DNA of 64,000 bases from Bdellovibrio svalbardensis (GCF_029531655.1 NZ_JANRMI010000004.1:310001-374000); one strand, 5' to 3'; shown: positions 1 through 9,563, counted from the stretch's first letter. Notes: a model not told the origin generated them from the letters alone. Made by a program: numbers and translations.

Positions 1-69
1 GGCATAAGCGATATTTGAACTGATGGCGAAAAACAAACAAGCCGCAAGGGCCAAACGATAATTCAACAT
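1..69 (-). CDS. N-terminus of a secreted protein (partial, runs off the window)
   Basis: Only the first 23 codons are present, read on the minus strand from an ATG at position 69. They encode a typical signal peptide: a short start with one Arg, a hydrophobic core, and an Ala-Tyr-Ala end that fits signal peptidase I. An AGGAA-type ribosome binding site lies just upstream. A Leu-Ala-Ala-Cys string also occurs, but it is too early in the hydrophobic core for a convincing lipobox. The mature part is outside the window, so the function is unknown. It is divergent from the flavin reductase-like gene. Confidence 0.6.
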   Translation of the reverse strand, partial: MLNYRLALAACLFFAISSNIAYA

Positions 70-175
70 AGAATTTCCTTCGAAAGTTGAACCCAGAATA
101 TGCGTTGCAACAAACCACCTCAAGTCCAGTGCGTGCTTCGAGACTTTCATCCCCACCTAAATCTACAATAAACGG

Positions 176-712
176 ATGAAAAAAAGGAATTATCCACTCA
201 AAGATGTTTATCGTTTGCTGGAACCTGGCCCAGTGGCCCTTGTAACTACGTCCTACCGGGGCGAATCCAACATTATGACGATGTCCTGGCAGACAATGAT
301 CGACTTCGAGCCACCGATTGTGGCCTGTGTGATCAGCAATCGAAACCATAGCTTTGAGATGATTAGAAAAAGCAAAGAATGCGTACTCAACATTCCGACC
401 TTGGAAATTGCCAAACAAGTTGTTGGCTGCGGGAATACCTCCGGAGATTCCGTCGATAAGTTTAAAAAGTTCAAATTGACGGCTCTGCCTGCGACCACCG
501 TCAAAGCACCCCTCATTGACGAATGCTATGCCAGTTTAGAATGCAAGGTCATCGACAGTAAATTGGCCAATAAGTACAACTTGTTCTTTTTAGAAGTTCA
601 AAAAGCATGGGTGGCGCCACTTAAAAAATATCCCTCCACGCTTCATCATTTTGGGGATGGTCACTTTATGATTGCAGGTAAAACCATCAAACTCGCTTCC
701 AAAATGAAATAA
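176..712 (+). CDS. Flavin reductase-like domain protein
   Basis: A 178-residue protein of the flavin reductase-like (FMN-binding split-barrel) family, which includes flavoredoxin and the small reductase components of two-component monooxygenases. The family pattern is clear: an early PVALVTT segment, then MTMSWQ, a PPIVACVIS strand and an NIPT segment. Such proteins bind FMN and pass electrons from NAD(P)H or a partner protein; the partner cannot be told here. The ATG at 176 has no good ribosome binding site, so the start is less certain than the fold. The gene converges on the DUF2805 gene with an 8-nt gap. Confidence 0.8.
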   Translation: MKKRNYPLKDVYRLLEPGPVALVTTSYRGESNIMTMSWQTMIDFEPPIVACVISNRNHSFEMIRKSKECVLNIPTLEIAKQVVGCGNTSGDSVDKFKKFKLTALPATTVKAPLIDECYASLECKVIDSKLANKYNLFFLEVQKAWVAPLKKYPSTLHHFGDGHFMIAGKTIKLASKMK

Positions 713-720
713 CAATCCTA

Positions 721-1026
721 TCACTTCCATCCTTTGGTGGACCCGTCAGAACGCTGTCTTCTGCATTTAAAGCGCCCTTCCACAAAGGGTCTTTGCATTT
801 CATGCTTCAGATGCCCCTGTTCATTGGCGCGACGTCGCCAGCGCTTATAGGCTTTTTCATCAAGCTGCGTGCGCATGAACTTCACGACTTCATTCGGCGT
901 GAGTTGAAACTGCTCTTTAATGGCATCAAAGGCCGTGCGATCTTCCCAGGCCATGCGCACAATGCGGTCCTTATCATCCGCCGTCAAAGAGCTCCATTTT
1001 TCGCGATTACGCGCTGAGATTGACAT
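721..1026 (-). CDS. DUF2805 / TIGR03643 family protein
   Basis: A 101-residue basic protein resembling the TIGR03643 (DUF2805) family, with the characteristic stretch DKDRIVRMAWEDRTAFDAI followed by TPNEVVKFMR and YKRWRRR. The middle looks like a helix-turn-helix-type helical bundle and the C-terminus is Arg/Lys rich, so nucleic-acid binding is possible but unproven. The ATG is preceded by AGGAAG at good spacing. It lies 58 nt downstream of the photolyase-related gene on the same strand and is probably co-transcribed with it. The biochemical role of the family is unknown to me. Confidence 0.75.
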   Translation of the reverse strand: MSISARNREKWSSLTADDKDRIVRMAWEDRTAFDAIKEQFQLTPNEVVKFMRTQLDEKAYKRWRRRANEQGHLKHEMQRPFVEGRFKCRRQRSDGSTKGWK

Positions 1027-1084
1027 AATGACTTCCTATAAGCTTAAAAAAAAGATCGTTAAACCAAACAACCGAAGAAGGCGG

Positions 1085-2578
1085 TCATACCATCTCCGTC
1101 AACTCATTTTTCAAGGCTTCTCCAGCCGCAAATATCTTCTTTTTTCTGGCTGGATCCAATTTGTCCAGGTTTTTAACCATCATCGAAAGACGCGGATTTT
1201 GTGCAAAAAAATCGCGGTGCTTTTCAATAAAGCCCCAATACAGACCATCCAAACCCTCGCACCAGTCCCCGGCCTTTTCCTTACTCATTTTGCGCCAATA
1301 GTTTGAACCACAAATATAGGGTTTGGTCGCAAAAATGCCGCCATCACTGAACAAGGCCATTCCGTAAACATTCGGTCCCATTACCCAATCCGATGAATCT
1401 ACAAACATCTCCATGAACCAACGATGTGCATCCCGGGGGTCCACTTCCAGGAGTAACATGAGATTGCCCAGCACCATGAGGCGCTCAATATGGTGGCAGT
1501 AACTGTATTTGAAAACTTTCTTCAGAGTTCTTTCCAGTTGTGGAAGATGACTCCCGCCCTTGTACCACACTGAAGAAAGCTTGCGATGATGTCCCCAAAA
1601 ATTGACCGTATCCTGAGTGGCACTGAAGTTCTGGTAGATTCCGCGAACAAACTCTCGCCAGCCAATCACCTGCCTGACAAAGGCCTCCAGAGAGGCTATC
1701 GACACTTTATTCCTTTTTGCAAAATGGAGTGCCTCCTAGATAACTTCCTGAGGCGTGAGCAATCCCGTATTTAAAAAGGGAGTGAGCACCGAATGAAACA
1801 CGAAATCCGAGTGAATCGCCAGCGCATCTTCATAGGGGCCGAAAGAATTCAGTTTGTTTTTTAGAAAGTCTTCAAGCCATTGTTTGGCTTGATCGCGCCG
1901 GACCGGCAGCCAAAACTCTTCGACATCTCCTGGATGATTCTCAAAAAAAACGTCACAAACTTTTTGCACCGCTCGAACATGGGGATCTTTGGGAAAGCTT
2001 GGCAGATCCGGCGGGAAAATATCTGCAGGCAATGGCAGGCGATTTTCCTCATCAAAACTCCACTGCCCACCCGCCGGCCGCATCTCATGATCGACCAAAA
2101 TTTTAAATCTCTTACGTTGCTGTTCATAGAAGTTCTTCATGAACGGCTTTTTGTATTTCTTAAGGTAGTCTGAAAAACCAACACGACTGGTGAGAAACAT
2201 CGGAGATCTTAGGACTTCGAAATCCACCCGCAAGGTTTTAAAAACTTCCAGAATGCGCGTTTCAAAAAACTTATCCTCAACTTCAAATAGATATACTTTT
2301 TTAACCTTATTTTTTTTAATATAGAAAGCCAGGCTGTCATCATAGCTTTTTTGATCAACGCCTAACTCTTCATAGTGAACTGATCGGCCCGAATCAATCA
2401 GCTCATCTTTGTAGGCACGCATAGCCGCCAAAAAGAAAATAATTTTATGCTTGTGAAAACGAAAATATGTACACAACTCACGGTCTTCCCGCATGAATAC
2501 CGTCGTTGGCCCTTTTAAATTTTCAGGCCAGCGCGAAGGATCGAACAACTGGTTTCCCAATACCAAGATCAATTCCAC
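1085..2578 (-). pseudogene. Photolyase-related protein (DPRP/FeS-BCP type) interrupted by an in-frame TAG
   Basis: Two frames in the same register together make one deoxyribodipyrimidine photolyase-related protein of about 497 codons, close to the usual family length. The first part (1736..2578, GTG start, 280 residues) is the Rossmann-type N-terminal domain, starting ELILVLGNQLF. After a single TAG (1736-1738) the frame continues without a shift through ten codons and then the FAD-binding helical half (1085..1705), with EAFVRQVIGWREF, YCHHIERLMVLGN and DGLYW. The second half could start separately: AAGGA lies 5 nt before a GTG at 1705. The DYCxxC pair of iron-sulphur homologues is missing. 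This is either a nonsense mutation, a sequencing error, or a gene split into two chains. Confidence 0.75.
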
Positions 2579-2824
2579 ATTCTTCCTAACTTCAAAGTGC
2601 GGTCAGACTCATTCATTAAAAAAGATATAGCATTTTGGTTTTTCCACGTCCCCAAAAGACATTATCTTTTCATTCGGCTTGTTGTTTAACAAACATTTCA
2701 AAGAGCAACCTTCTCCTTGCAAAAGTATAAGAGAACTCACCTCCCCTGGCGTTGACATCTTTCAGCGCGCAACCAAAACTGCCCAGCGCATGAAACGTGA
2801 CAATTGAATTTTGGAGTACTTGTG

Positions 2825-3988
2825 GTGAAAACGCTGCTCTTTGTTTTTGGTACCCGTCCCGAAACGATCAAAATGGCTCCGCTCATTCTTAAAGCAAAAC
2901 AAGATTCCCGCTTTAAGGTGTTAGTCTGTTCGACCGGTCAACATCGTGAAATGATCAAGCCTCTGTTTGATTTTTTTGGCATCACCCCTGACTTCGATCT
3001 GGATTTGATGAAGCCCGGTCAATCGCTGACGGATATTTCCATGGGGGTCATGACTGGTGTTCACCGTATTCTTCAAGAATCCAAAATCGATGCCGTGCTT
3101 ATTCAAGGAGACACCTCAAGCTGCTTTGTCGGAAGCCTGGTGAGTTTTTACCACCGCGTGCCGGTGATGCACATTGAAGCGGGTCTGAGATCTGGAGATA
3201 TTTATTCACCCTATCCTGAGGAATTCAACCGCAAGGCCACGGGCCTGGTGGCACACACTCACTTTGCACCGACCGAGACTGCCAAAGAAAATCTTCTCTC
3301 GGAGCAATATCCAGATAGAGATATCTTTGTCACTGGCAACACTGGCATTGATGCTCTTTTCGAAGTGCGCAGAAAACTTTGTGAAGACGTGGCACTCAAG
3401 ACCCAGTTCGACCGGGATTATTCATTTTTGCACACCGACAAAAAGCTGGTTTTAGTAACGGTCCACCGCCGTGAGTCCTTTGGACTTCCTATGGAAGAGG
3501 TCATGCGCGGACTGATGGAACTATCAAAGCAGGATGACATTGAACTTTTGATTCCTTTGCATATGAATCCACAAGTTCGCAAGTCTGCGGAAAAGATTTT
3601 TGGCGCACAAGCGCAGTGGGTTGATAAGGGAGTGCCTCCCCGATCAGGTGAAACCAAGATTTGGCTGTGCGAGCCGGTGGATTATGTTCCCTTCGTTTAT
3701 TTGATGAATCGTGCGCACTTAATCATTACGGACTCTGGCGGCGTTCAGGAAGAAGCGCCCTCATTGGGGAAGCCTATCTTGGTGGCCAGGGAGAAAACAG
3801 AACGTCCCGAGGCTATTGCTGCCGGGACTTCCAAACTCATTCCCCTGGAGCACAAGGCCTTTTTAAATACGGCGTTGGAGGTCCTGCGTGATCCAAGCAT
3901 TTACAGGAACATGTCGGAGGCAAAAAATCCCTTCGGCGACGGCACCTCCAGTGAAAAGATTCTCTCTTTGGTGGCCGAAAGAATATAA
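2825..3988 (+). CDS. wecB: UDP-N-acetylglucosamine 2-epimerase (non-hydrolysing)
   Basis: A 387-residue cytoplasmic enzyme that interconverts UDP-GlcNAc and UDP-ManNAc for surface polysaccharide or cell-wall glycopolymer synthesis. The N-terminal FGTRPETIKMAPL, the HIEAGLRSGDIYSPYPEEFNRK region and TDSGGVQEEAP are hallmark WecB/MnaA motifs. The acidic residues and His corresponding to E. coli Asp95, Glu117, Glu131 and His213 are present in QGDTSS, HIEAGL, PEEFNR and TVHRRES. Start choice: GTG codons at 2822 and 2825 both follow GGAG at 2812-2815; the upstream TTG at 2804 has no ribosome binding site. A thioesterase gene follows after 40 nt on the same strand. Confidence 0.93.
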   Translation: MKTLLFVFGTRPETIKMAPLILKAKQDSRFKVLVCSTGQHREMIKPLFDFFGITPDFDLDLMKPGQSLTDISMGVMTGVHRILQESKIDAVLIQGDTSSCFVGSLVSFYHRVPVMHIEAGLRSGDIYSPYPEEFNRKATGLVAHTHFAPTETAKENLLSEQYPDRDIFVTGNTGIDALFEVRRKLCEDVALKTQFDRDYSFLHTDKKLVLVTVHRRESFGLPMEEVMRGLMELSKQDDIELLIPLHMNPQVRKSAEKIFGAQAQWVDKGVPPRSGETKIWLCEPVDYVPFVYLMNRAHLIITDSGGVQEEAPSLGKPILVAREKTERPEAIAAGTSKLIPLEHKAFLNTALEVLRDPSIYRNMSEAKNPFGDGTSSEKILSLVAERI

Positions 3989-4028
3989 AATGCTCCCCAA
4001 TTGCTCAAAATCGTTCTAGAGTCTTGTC

Positions 4029-4454
4029 ATGATCTGGATGCAAAAACCGACTCTTGAAGCCCTTCAAAAAGCCTGCAAAAACACCATGTGCGATCACCTC
4101 GGCATGGAGTTCACTGATGTGGGAGACGACTACTTGGTCGCAAAGATGCCGGTCGATCAACGTACGAAGCAGCCCGCTGGATTACTTCACGGTGGAGCCT
4201 CGGTTGCGCTTGCTGAAACGCTCGGCAGCGTGGCCTCATTGTTCTGCATTCCTTCAAATCAAAAGATGCCCGTGGGCATTGAAATCAACGCCAATCATTT
4301 GAAATCTGCCACTTCAGGCTTTGTTTCCGGGAAGGTCACTCCTATCCGCGTAGGTCAAAACCTTCACGTTTGGAATATTGAAATCCATAACGAGAAATCA
4401 GAATTGGTCTGCGTGAGCAGACTCAGCGTGATGATCGTCGACAAGAAACAATAG
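4029..4454 (+). CDS. menI: Hotdog-fold acyl-CoA thioesterase, MenI/YdiI-like
   Basis: A 141-residue hotdog thioesterase that closely resembles E. coli YdiI (MenI), which hydrolyses 1,4-dihydroxy-2-naphthoyl-CoA in menaquinone synthesis. The near-identical stretches are MIW at the start, MPVD-RTKQP, GLLHGGASV and EINANH. The catalytic Glu of the ALAETLGS segment and the upstream Gln and His are all present. No other menaquinone genes are nearby, and YdiI-type enzymes accept several aryl- and acyl-CoAs, so the substrate is not certain. The start matches the family N-terminus although the ribosome binding site is weak. Confidence 0.87.
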   Translation: MIWMQKPTLEALQKACKNTMCDHLGMEFTDVGDDYLVAKMPVDQRTKQPAGLLHGGASVALAETLGSVASLFCIPSNQKMPVGIEINANHLKSATSGFVSGKVTPIRVGQNLHVWNIEIHNEKSELVCVSRLSVMIVDKKQ

Positions 4455-4538
4455 ACAAGAAATAACGCAGTCGCGACCCCCTAAGTGTGTCCGTACTTTC
4501 TACGTTCTGCTAAAAATTACATGCTACTCACATTTGAG

Positions 4539-4553
4539 AGCCCTGATAGGGCT
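4539..4553. other. Short perfect hairpin between thioesterase and subtilase genes
   Basis: AGCCCT and AGGGCT form a 6-bp stem with a 3-nt loop. No T-run follows, so it is a weak terminator candidate at best. A second inverted repeat (GATATA at 4596-4601, TATATC at 4614-4619) lies just before the subtilase gene and could be an operator or leader element. Confidence 0.3.
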
Positions 4554-4669
4554 TCAGCCCCTTAACGACACCAAAATAGTCGGCATGTTTCTTGAGATAT
4601 AGCCCCCCTGTGGTATATCAGTGCCTTTGATTGGGCCCATTATGCCACTACAGAAGAAAGGCCACCGAC

Positions 4670-7600
4670 ATGCAAGCACGCAACTCTAGATTCTCTCGCC
4701 AGTTTTCACTTCTCTTTGTATCTGCGCTTTTAATGGCTGGATGTAACTCGGCGAAATCGCCAATGAGCAACTCTGTGAATGCGGAGTTCTTGGATGGTCT
4801 TTACTCCACCCGCCCTACTTTGAGCGAACCCATGGTCGCAATTCTTAAATTGCAAAACCCGGCTCTTCTGGAAACCTCAGAAAGACAAAATGGCAAGCTT
4901 GTCGTTGACAAGAAATTACTCAAGGCGATTCAAGCAGAGCAAGAGGCAACGATTCAAGAGTTGCAAAAAATCTCTCCCGACATTCGCATTCTTATTCGCT
5001 ACAAATTCGTTTTGAATGCGGTCACGATCTGGGCCCCTGCTGATGCGTTCGATAAAATCAAAGCACTTCCAAACGTGACTCTTTCAGAAAAATCAGCACC
5101 CTTTGCGCGTCCTTTGCCTATGGCTAAAGAAAAACTCAAAGGAATAGTCGGTGCCAACACTTCTGTGAAATTCATTGGCAGCGAAGCCGCCTATCAACAA
5201 AACATCCGCGGTGAGGGCATGAAAGTCGGCATCATCGATACCGGCATCGACTACACTCATAAGATGTTCTATGGCGAAGGCACGGAAGAGGCTTACAATG
5301 CCGTGGATCCTTCAAAACCAAACGCCGGCTTTCCGAACAAAAAAGTTGTAGGTGGCATTGACCTGGTCGGTAGCGACTACAACACTTCTTCCGCAGACTA
5401 CAAAAAACGTATTCCCGTTCCAGATGCCAATCCTTTGGATGAAGCAGGCCACGGAACTCACGTTGCCGGAACTGTTGCCGGTATTGGTGATGGCGTAAAT
5501 ACTTATGATGGCGTTGCCCCTGCCGCTGATCTTTATGCGATTAAAGTCTTTGGTGCCAAAGGCTCAACCAGTGATGAAGCGGTCATTGCGGCGCTAGAAT
5601 ACTCTGTGAATCCATCTGGCGACATGACCTTTGACGATCAGCTGGATGTCGTGAATCTTTCTTTGGGTAGCGGTTACGGCAGCGCCCATATTATGTACAA
5701 CCACGCCATCAGAAACTTGGTCCGTGGTGGAACGATCGTCGTCGCTTCTGGCGGTAACTCTGGTGATAAGAGCTTTATTGTGGGAGCACCCGGCGTTTCA
5801 GACGATGCAATTTCAGTCGCTTCAAGCATCGACAATATGAACCACAACATTCAATTCCCAACGGCGCAATTCTCTGTAGGCGACAAATCCGTCAGCGCGG
5901 AAGCGATTGAAGGATCTATCACCAAAAAACTTGCCGACATTGCTGAGCTCAAAGGCGAAATCATTGCATTGGGTTACGCCGATGCTGACTTTCAATCTCC
6001 ATTGAAGGAACAAATCAAAGGCAAAGTGGCCTTTATTGATCGTGGTAAAGTGGCCTTTGCAGATAAGATCAAAAGAGCTCACGAAGCTGGTGCAATTGCC
6101 GTGGTCGTCGCTAACAATGCCGATGGCGATCCCTTCATCATGGGTGGCGATGGTTCTTATGACATCCCTTCTGTTATGATCTCTTTGAAGGATGGCAATG
6201 CTCTTAAAGAACTTCTAAAGCTAGGTGCCGTCAGCGTTAACCTTAAGCCAGAAGCTTTGATTGAAAAAGCATGGCTGGTTGATACGATTTCTCCATTCTC
6301 TTCTCGCGGTCCGCGTTCGGAAGATGGTTTGATCAAACCTGAAATTGCGGCTCCAGGGACTAATATTATTTCTGCGGATATCGGCGGTGGCGCTCAAGGT
6401 GTGACGATGTCAGGAACATCCATGGCCGGTCCACATATCGCAGGCGTTATGGCTTTATTGAAACAAAAACACCACAATCTCAATCCTTACGAGTTGAAAT
6501 CCGTTCTTTTGGGTCATGGCAAAGTGATCGCAGATGCTGACAAAAAAACCTATACTGTCAGCCGCCAAGGTGCTGGTCGCGTGCAAGTAGCCGAGTCTTT
6601 GAATGCAAAGCTTGTGACTGTGCCATCAACGCTTTCATTCGGTATCACCGACGTTGAAAAACAAAAAACCCTGGTTCAACAGATCACATTGAAGAACATC
6701 AGTTCCGAGACATTGAATCTGAAACCACAATGGAATGGCTCTGCCGCTTTGCAGGTCAACGCGCCCAGCGTGACTTTAGCTGCCGGTGAAACAAAAACAA
6801 TCTCAGTCACTGCTAAAGTGGTTGCGTCTTTGATGAAAAGCGCTAACGACGAACTCGATGGCTTCTTGAAGTACACAACCGATAAAGAAATGATCGTGCA
6901 ACTTCCAGCCTTGGCAGTGGCTCGTCAGATCTCACAAATCAGCGCGAAGTCCTTGGTGGTTCACTCCACTTCCGCCGCAGACAGCGCTGGCAGTCTGGCG
7001 GAAGTTGTGATCCAAAATAAGGGCCTCAATAAGGGTGAAGCTTATTTATTCAATCTTTTGGCGACGGACTCCCGTAAAAAGGACAGCAAGCCTGACTTGG
7101 CTCACAATAGAAACTGTGACATGCAGTCTGCGGGCTACCGCGTGATTGAAAAAGACGGTCAACGCCTGTTGCAGGTCGCGGTGAAGCTCTATGAGGGTAT
7201 GACTACCTGGAATCGTTGCGAAGTGAATGTGCAAATTGATTCAAATAACGACAATCAAGCCGACCAGGAACTTGCGGGCCTTCCGCAATCAAGCTTGCCT
7301 GGATTGAAAGGCGAGGAATTCGTCAGCCTTCTTCTGGATGGCAATCAGGCTCGAGAAATGCGCAAACAATATGAAACTGATTTTGCCGCAGATCCTGAAA
7401 AAGCGACGGAGGATTATACTCAGGCTGTCGTGGATCAAAGAGGCATGGGAGTTTTCGACAACTCGACTCTCGCAATTGTTGAAGCCGATATTTCACAGTT
7501 GGCTATTTCTGACACGGGCGAGTTGAGCATTAAGGTTTCAACGACCCATGAAGATTCTGGTGCCATTGAGTACGACGATTATCTGGATAAACAGGAGCAA

Positions 7601-7816
7601 ACTTGGCAGAAGATTTCCGTCGAAAAAATGGGAGCTTCTTTTGCTCAGATGCCGGAAGTGGTTGAATTGAATGGCCATGACAGTATCACAGTTCCTCTCT
7701 TGAAAGGTTATGGATCCAGCGAGCTCATTCTTTATGCTCCCCAAAATAAATCTGTGCGCGACGTCTTGCTTGAAGACACGCAATCGCAGATTGTGCCTGC
7801 GACTTACGAAGAATAG
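4670..7816 (+). CDS. Large subtilisin-like (S8) serine protease lipoprotein
   Basis: A 1,048-residue exported protease. The N-terminus is a lipoprotein signal ending LLMAGC (Cys25), so the mature enzyme should be membrane anchored. A prodomain-like region follows (about 40-150). The S8 catalytic domain carries Asp190 in IIDTGID, His261 in GHGTHVAG and Ser584 in SGTSMAGPH. A PA-type insert (about 440-520, KGKVAFIDRG then AGAIAVVVANN) sits between His and Ser, as in Vpr and lactocepin-type subtilases. About 450 residues after the catalytic domain look like beta-sandwich repeats. The ATG at 4670 follows GAAAGG at good spacing and gives a clean signal peptide; upstream in-frame codons do not. A role in digesting prey or external protein is inferred. 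Confidence 0.92.
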   Translation: MQARNSRFSRQFSLLFVSALLMAGCNSAKSPMSNSVNAEFLDGLYSTRPTLSEPMVAILKLQNPALLETSERQNGKLVVDKKLLKAIQAEQEATIQELQKISPDIRILIRYKFVLNAVTIWAPADAFDKIKALPNVTLSEKSAPFARPLPMAKEKLKGIVGANTSVKFIGSEAAYQQNIRGEGMKVGIIDTGIDYTHKMFYGEGTEEAYNAVDPSKPNAGFPNKKVVGGIDLVGSDYNTSSADYKKRIPVPDANPLDEAGHGTHVAGTVAGIGDGVNTYDGVAPAADLYAIKVFGAKGSTSDEAVIAALEYSVNPSGDMTFDDQLDVVNLSLGSGYGSAHIMYNHAIRNLVRGGTIVVASGGNSGDKSFIVGAPGVSDDAISVASSIDNMNHNIQFPTAQFSVGDKSVSAEAIEGSITKKLADIAELKGEIIALGYADADFQSPLKEQIKGKVAFIDRGKVAFADKIKRAHEAGAIAVVVANNADGDPFIMGGDGSYDIPSVMISLKDGNALKELLKLGAVSVNLKPEALIEKAWLVDTISPFSSRGPRSEDGLIKPEIAAPGTNIISADIGGGAQGVTMSGTSMAGPHIAGVMALLKQKHHNLNPYELKSVLLGHGKVIADADKKTYTVSRQGAGRVQVAESLNAKLVTVPSTLSFGITDVEKQKTLVQQITLKNISSETLNLKPQWNGSAALQVNAPSVTLAAGETKTISVTAKVVASLMKSANDELDGFLKYTTDKEMIVQLPALAVARQISQISAKSLVVHSTSAADSAGSLAEVVIQNKGLNKGEAYLFNLLATDSRKKDSKPDLAHNRNCDMQSAGYRVIEKDGQRLLQVAVKLYEGMTTWNRCEVNVQIDSNNDNQADQELAGLPQSSLPGLKGEEFVSLLLDGNQAREMRKQYETDFAADPEKATEDYTQAVVDQRGMGVFDNSTLAIVEADISQLAISDTGELSIKVSTTHEDSGAIEYDDYLDKQEQTWQKISVEKMGASFAQMPEVVELNGHDSITVPLLKGYGSSELILYAPQNKSVRDVLLEDTQSQIVPATYEE

Positions 7817-7846
7817 TTCGTATTTTGTAATTTCTTAAAGGTTTTC

Positions 7847-7878
7847 AAAACCACCGCTTAAAAACCGGTGGTTTTTTT
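7847..7878 (+). terminator. Rho-independent terminator after the S8 lipoprotein gene
   Basis: AAAACCACCG (7847-7856) pairs perfectly with CGGTGGTTTT (7866-7875) over 10 bp, and the right arm runs into a seven-T tract. Confidence 0.9.
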
Positions 7879-7922
7879 GTTTTAGGGCCGCTAGGCTTCA
7901 AGTAAGTCTTTTAGGGGGTCAT

Positions 7923-8291
7923 ATGAAGGAAAAAGTCGCAATTCTAGGTGCCAGCAACAAGCCGGATCGTTACGCCTACAAGGCTCTCAAGATGCTGCAA
8001 GAATATGGGCACACTCCCCTGCCTGTGAACCCTGCATTCGATGAAATTGAGGGCGTTAAAGTTGCGAAATCTTTGGATGAACTCTCTGACATCGATACGG
8101 TCACTCTTTATATGAATCCTCACCGCCTTGAAGAGCAAGTGGACCGTCTCATCAGGCTCAAACCTAAACGAGTTATCTTTAACCCCGGGACTGAGTCCAA
8201 AGAGATCGAGCAAAAACTTAAGGCTGCGGGTATTCAGACGACCGAAGCTTGTACCCTCGTACTTCTACGCACAAACCAATTCGAAGAGTAA
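7923..8291 (+). CDS. CoA-binding protein, YccU-like
   Basis: A 122-residue single-domain Rossmann protein of the CoA_binding_2 family. It has the VAILGASNKPDRYAYKAL nucleotide-binding loop, the LPVNP segment and FNPGTES near the C-terminus, as in YccU-type proteins. The family binds CoA, but the physiological role is not settled. AGGGGG precedes the ATG at suitable spacing. It lies between a strong terminator and ilvE and may have its own promoter. Confidence 0.85.
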   Translation: MKEKVAILGASNKPDRYAYKALKMLQEYGHTPLPVNPAFDEIEGVKVAKSLDELSDIDTVTLYMNPHRLEEQVDRLIRLKPKRVIFNPGTESKEIEQKLKAAGIQTTEACTLVLLRTNQFEE

Positions 8292-8375
8292 GGTTTTCAG
8301 GGCAATTAAAGGCATGACTTTGCCCTCAAAATCATATATTTAGGGCGCTTATAAGTTAAGGAGTAAGCCTACTCA

Positions 8376-9440
8376 ATGAGCGATATCAAAACAACCCTGA
8401 CAACTGCGCCTAAAGCCCTTCCACCCTCTGATCAACTTGGATTTGGTCAATACTTCACCGACCACATGTTCGTTGCCAAGTATATGGAAGGCAAAGGCTG
8501 GTATGATGCTCAAATTCTTCCTTACGGCCCACTTCCATTGGATCCTGGTGCCTCCGTATTTCACTACGGTCAGGCCTTGTTTGAAGGCATGAAGGCTTTC
8601 CGTCAAGCTGATGGCAAAATCGTTTTCTTCAGACCTGAATTCAATCATGACCGTATGGCTCAAGGTGCGGAACGCATGTGTTTGGAAGCTCCGCCATTGG
8701 ATCTTTTCATGCAAGGTCTTCATGAGTTGGTGAAAGTGGATCAACGCTGGATTCCCCATGAGCCCAACACAGCCTTGTACATTCGCCCAACCCTGATTGG
8801 GACTGAATCCTTCTTGGGTGTGCGCCCTTCGCGCGAAACCATGTTCTTTATCCTTCTTTCTCCGGTCGGTTCTTATTACTCCGAGGGCACGAAGCCAGTT
8901 AAAATTTGGACGGAAGAAAAATATCTTCGCGCAGCCCCGGGCGGTTTGGGAGCAGTGAAAGCCGGAGCCAACTATGCTTCCAGCTTGAAAGCGGCACTTG
9001 AAGCGAAGAAAAAAGGCTATGCCCAAGTTCTTTGGTTGGATGTCGAGCATCAGGGCATTGAAGAAGTGGGCACGATGAATGTGTTCTTCGTCTTCAAAAA
9101 TGAAATCGTAACGCCGGCTTTGAATGGCAGCATTTTGAATGGCGGAACTCGTGATGCAATCATCGAGCTTCTTCATTCAAAAAATCTTCCGATCGTCGAA
9201 AGAAAAATCACCATCACTGAAGTTGTAGAACGTCTGCAAAAAGGCGAGCTTTTGGAAGCTTTTGGTACTGGCACTGCAGCTGTGATCTCACCAATTGGCG
9301 AGCTTCACTATCAAGGCAAAGACTGGGTTATCAACGGTGGCCAAACTGGGGAACTCAGCACGAAGCTTTACAACGAAATCACTTCGATTCAACGCGGGCA
9401 AATGCCGGACACTCAAGGTTGGATCACTCCACTCGTTTAG
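8376..9440 (+). CDS. ilvE: Branched-chain amino acid aminotransferase
   Basis: A 354-residue fold-type IV PLP enzyme that catalyses the last step of Leu, Ile and Val synthesis (and the first of their breakdown) with glutamate or 2-oxoglutarate as partner. Visible features are FHYGQALFEGMKAFR near residues 62-76, the PLP lysine Lys195 in GAVKAGANYASS, and the EVGTMNVFFV and GTGTAAVISP segments typical of the eukaryote-like BCAT subgroup. AAGGAG sits before the ATG. Length is normal. No other branched-chain genes are adjacent. Confidence 0.94.
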   Translation: MSDIKTTLTTAPKALPPSDQLGFGQYFTDHMFVAKYMEGKGWYDAQILPYGPLPLDPGASVFHYGQALFEGMKAFRQADGKIVFFRPEFNHDRMAQGAERMCLEAPPLDLFMQGLHELVKVDQRWIPHEPNTALYIRPTLIGTESFLGVRPSRETMFFILLSPVGSYYSEGTKPVKIWTEEKYLRAAPGGLGAVKAGANYASSLKAALEAKKKGYAQVLWLDVEHQGIEEVGTMNVFFVFKNEIVTPALNGSILNGGTRDAIIELLHSKNLPIVERKITITEVVERLQKGELLEAFGTGTAAVISPIGELHYQGKDWVINGGQTGELSTKLYNEITSIQRGQMPDTQGWITPLV

Positions 9441-9476
9441 TCTTTTAGCCTAATAACTATCCTCGACTTTCGAATC

Positions 9477-9513
9477 AAACCCCTCTGCAATTAGGCACAG
9501 GGGTTTGTTTTTT
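9477..9513 (+). terminator. Rho-independent terminator after ilvE
   Basis: AAACCCCT (9477-9484) pairs with AGGGGTTT (9499-9506), followed by a T-rich tail. The loop of 14 nt may pair a little further. Confidence 0.85.
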
Positions 9514-9563
9514 ATGTCCAAGTTCTGCAAATTGGCCGACCATAAAATAGCGAGGAGGTTCCT

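Noticed and set aside
1706-1738. Frameshift between the two photolyase halves
   Set aside because: The halves are in the same reading frame; a single TAG separates them.
8373-9176. A 267-codon open frame opposite ilvE
   Set aside because: Mirror frame of a well-supported aminotransferase; no ribosome binding site and no recognisable domain.
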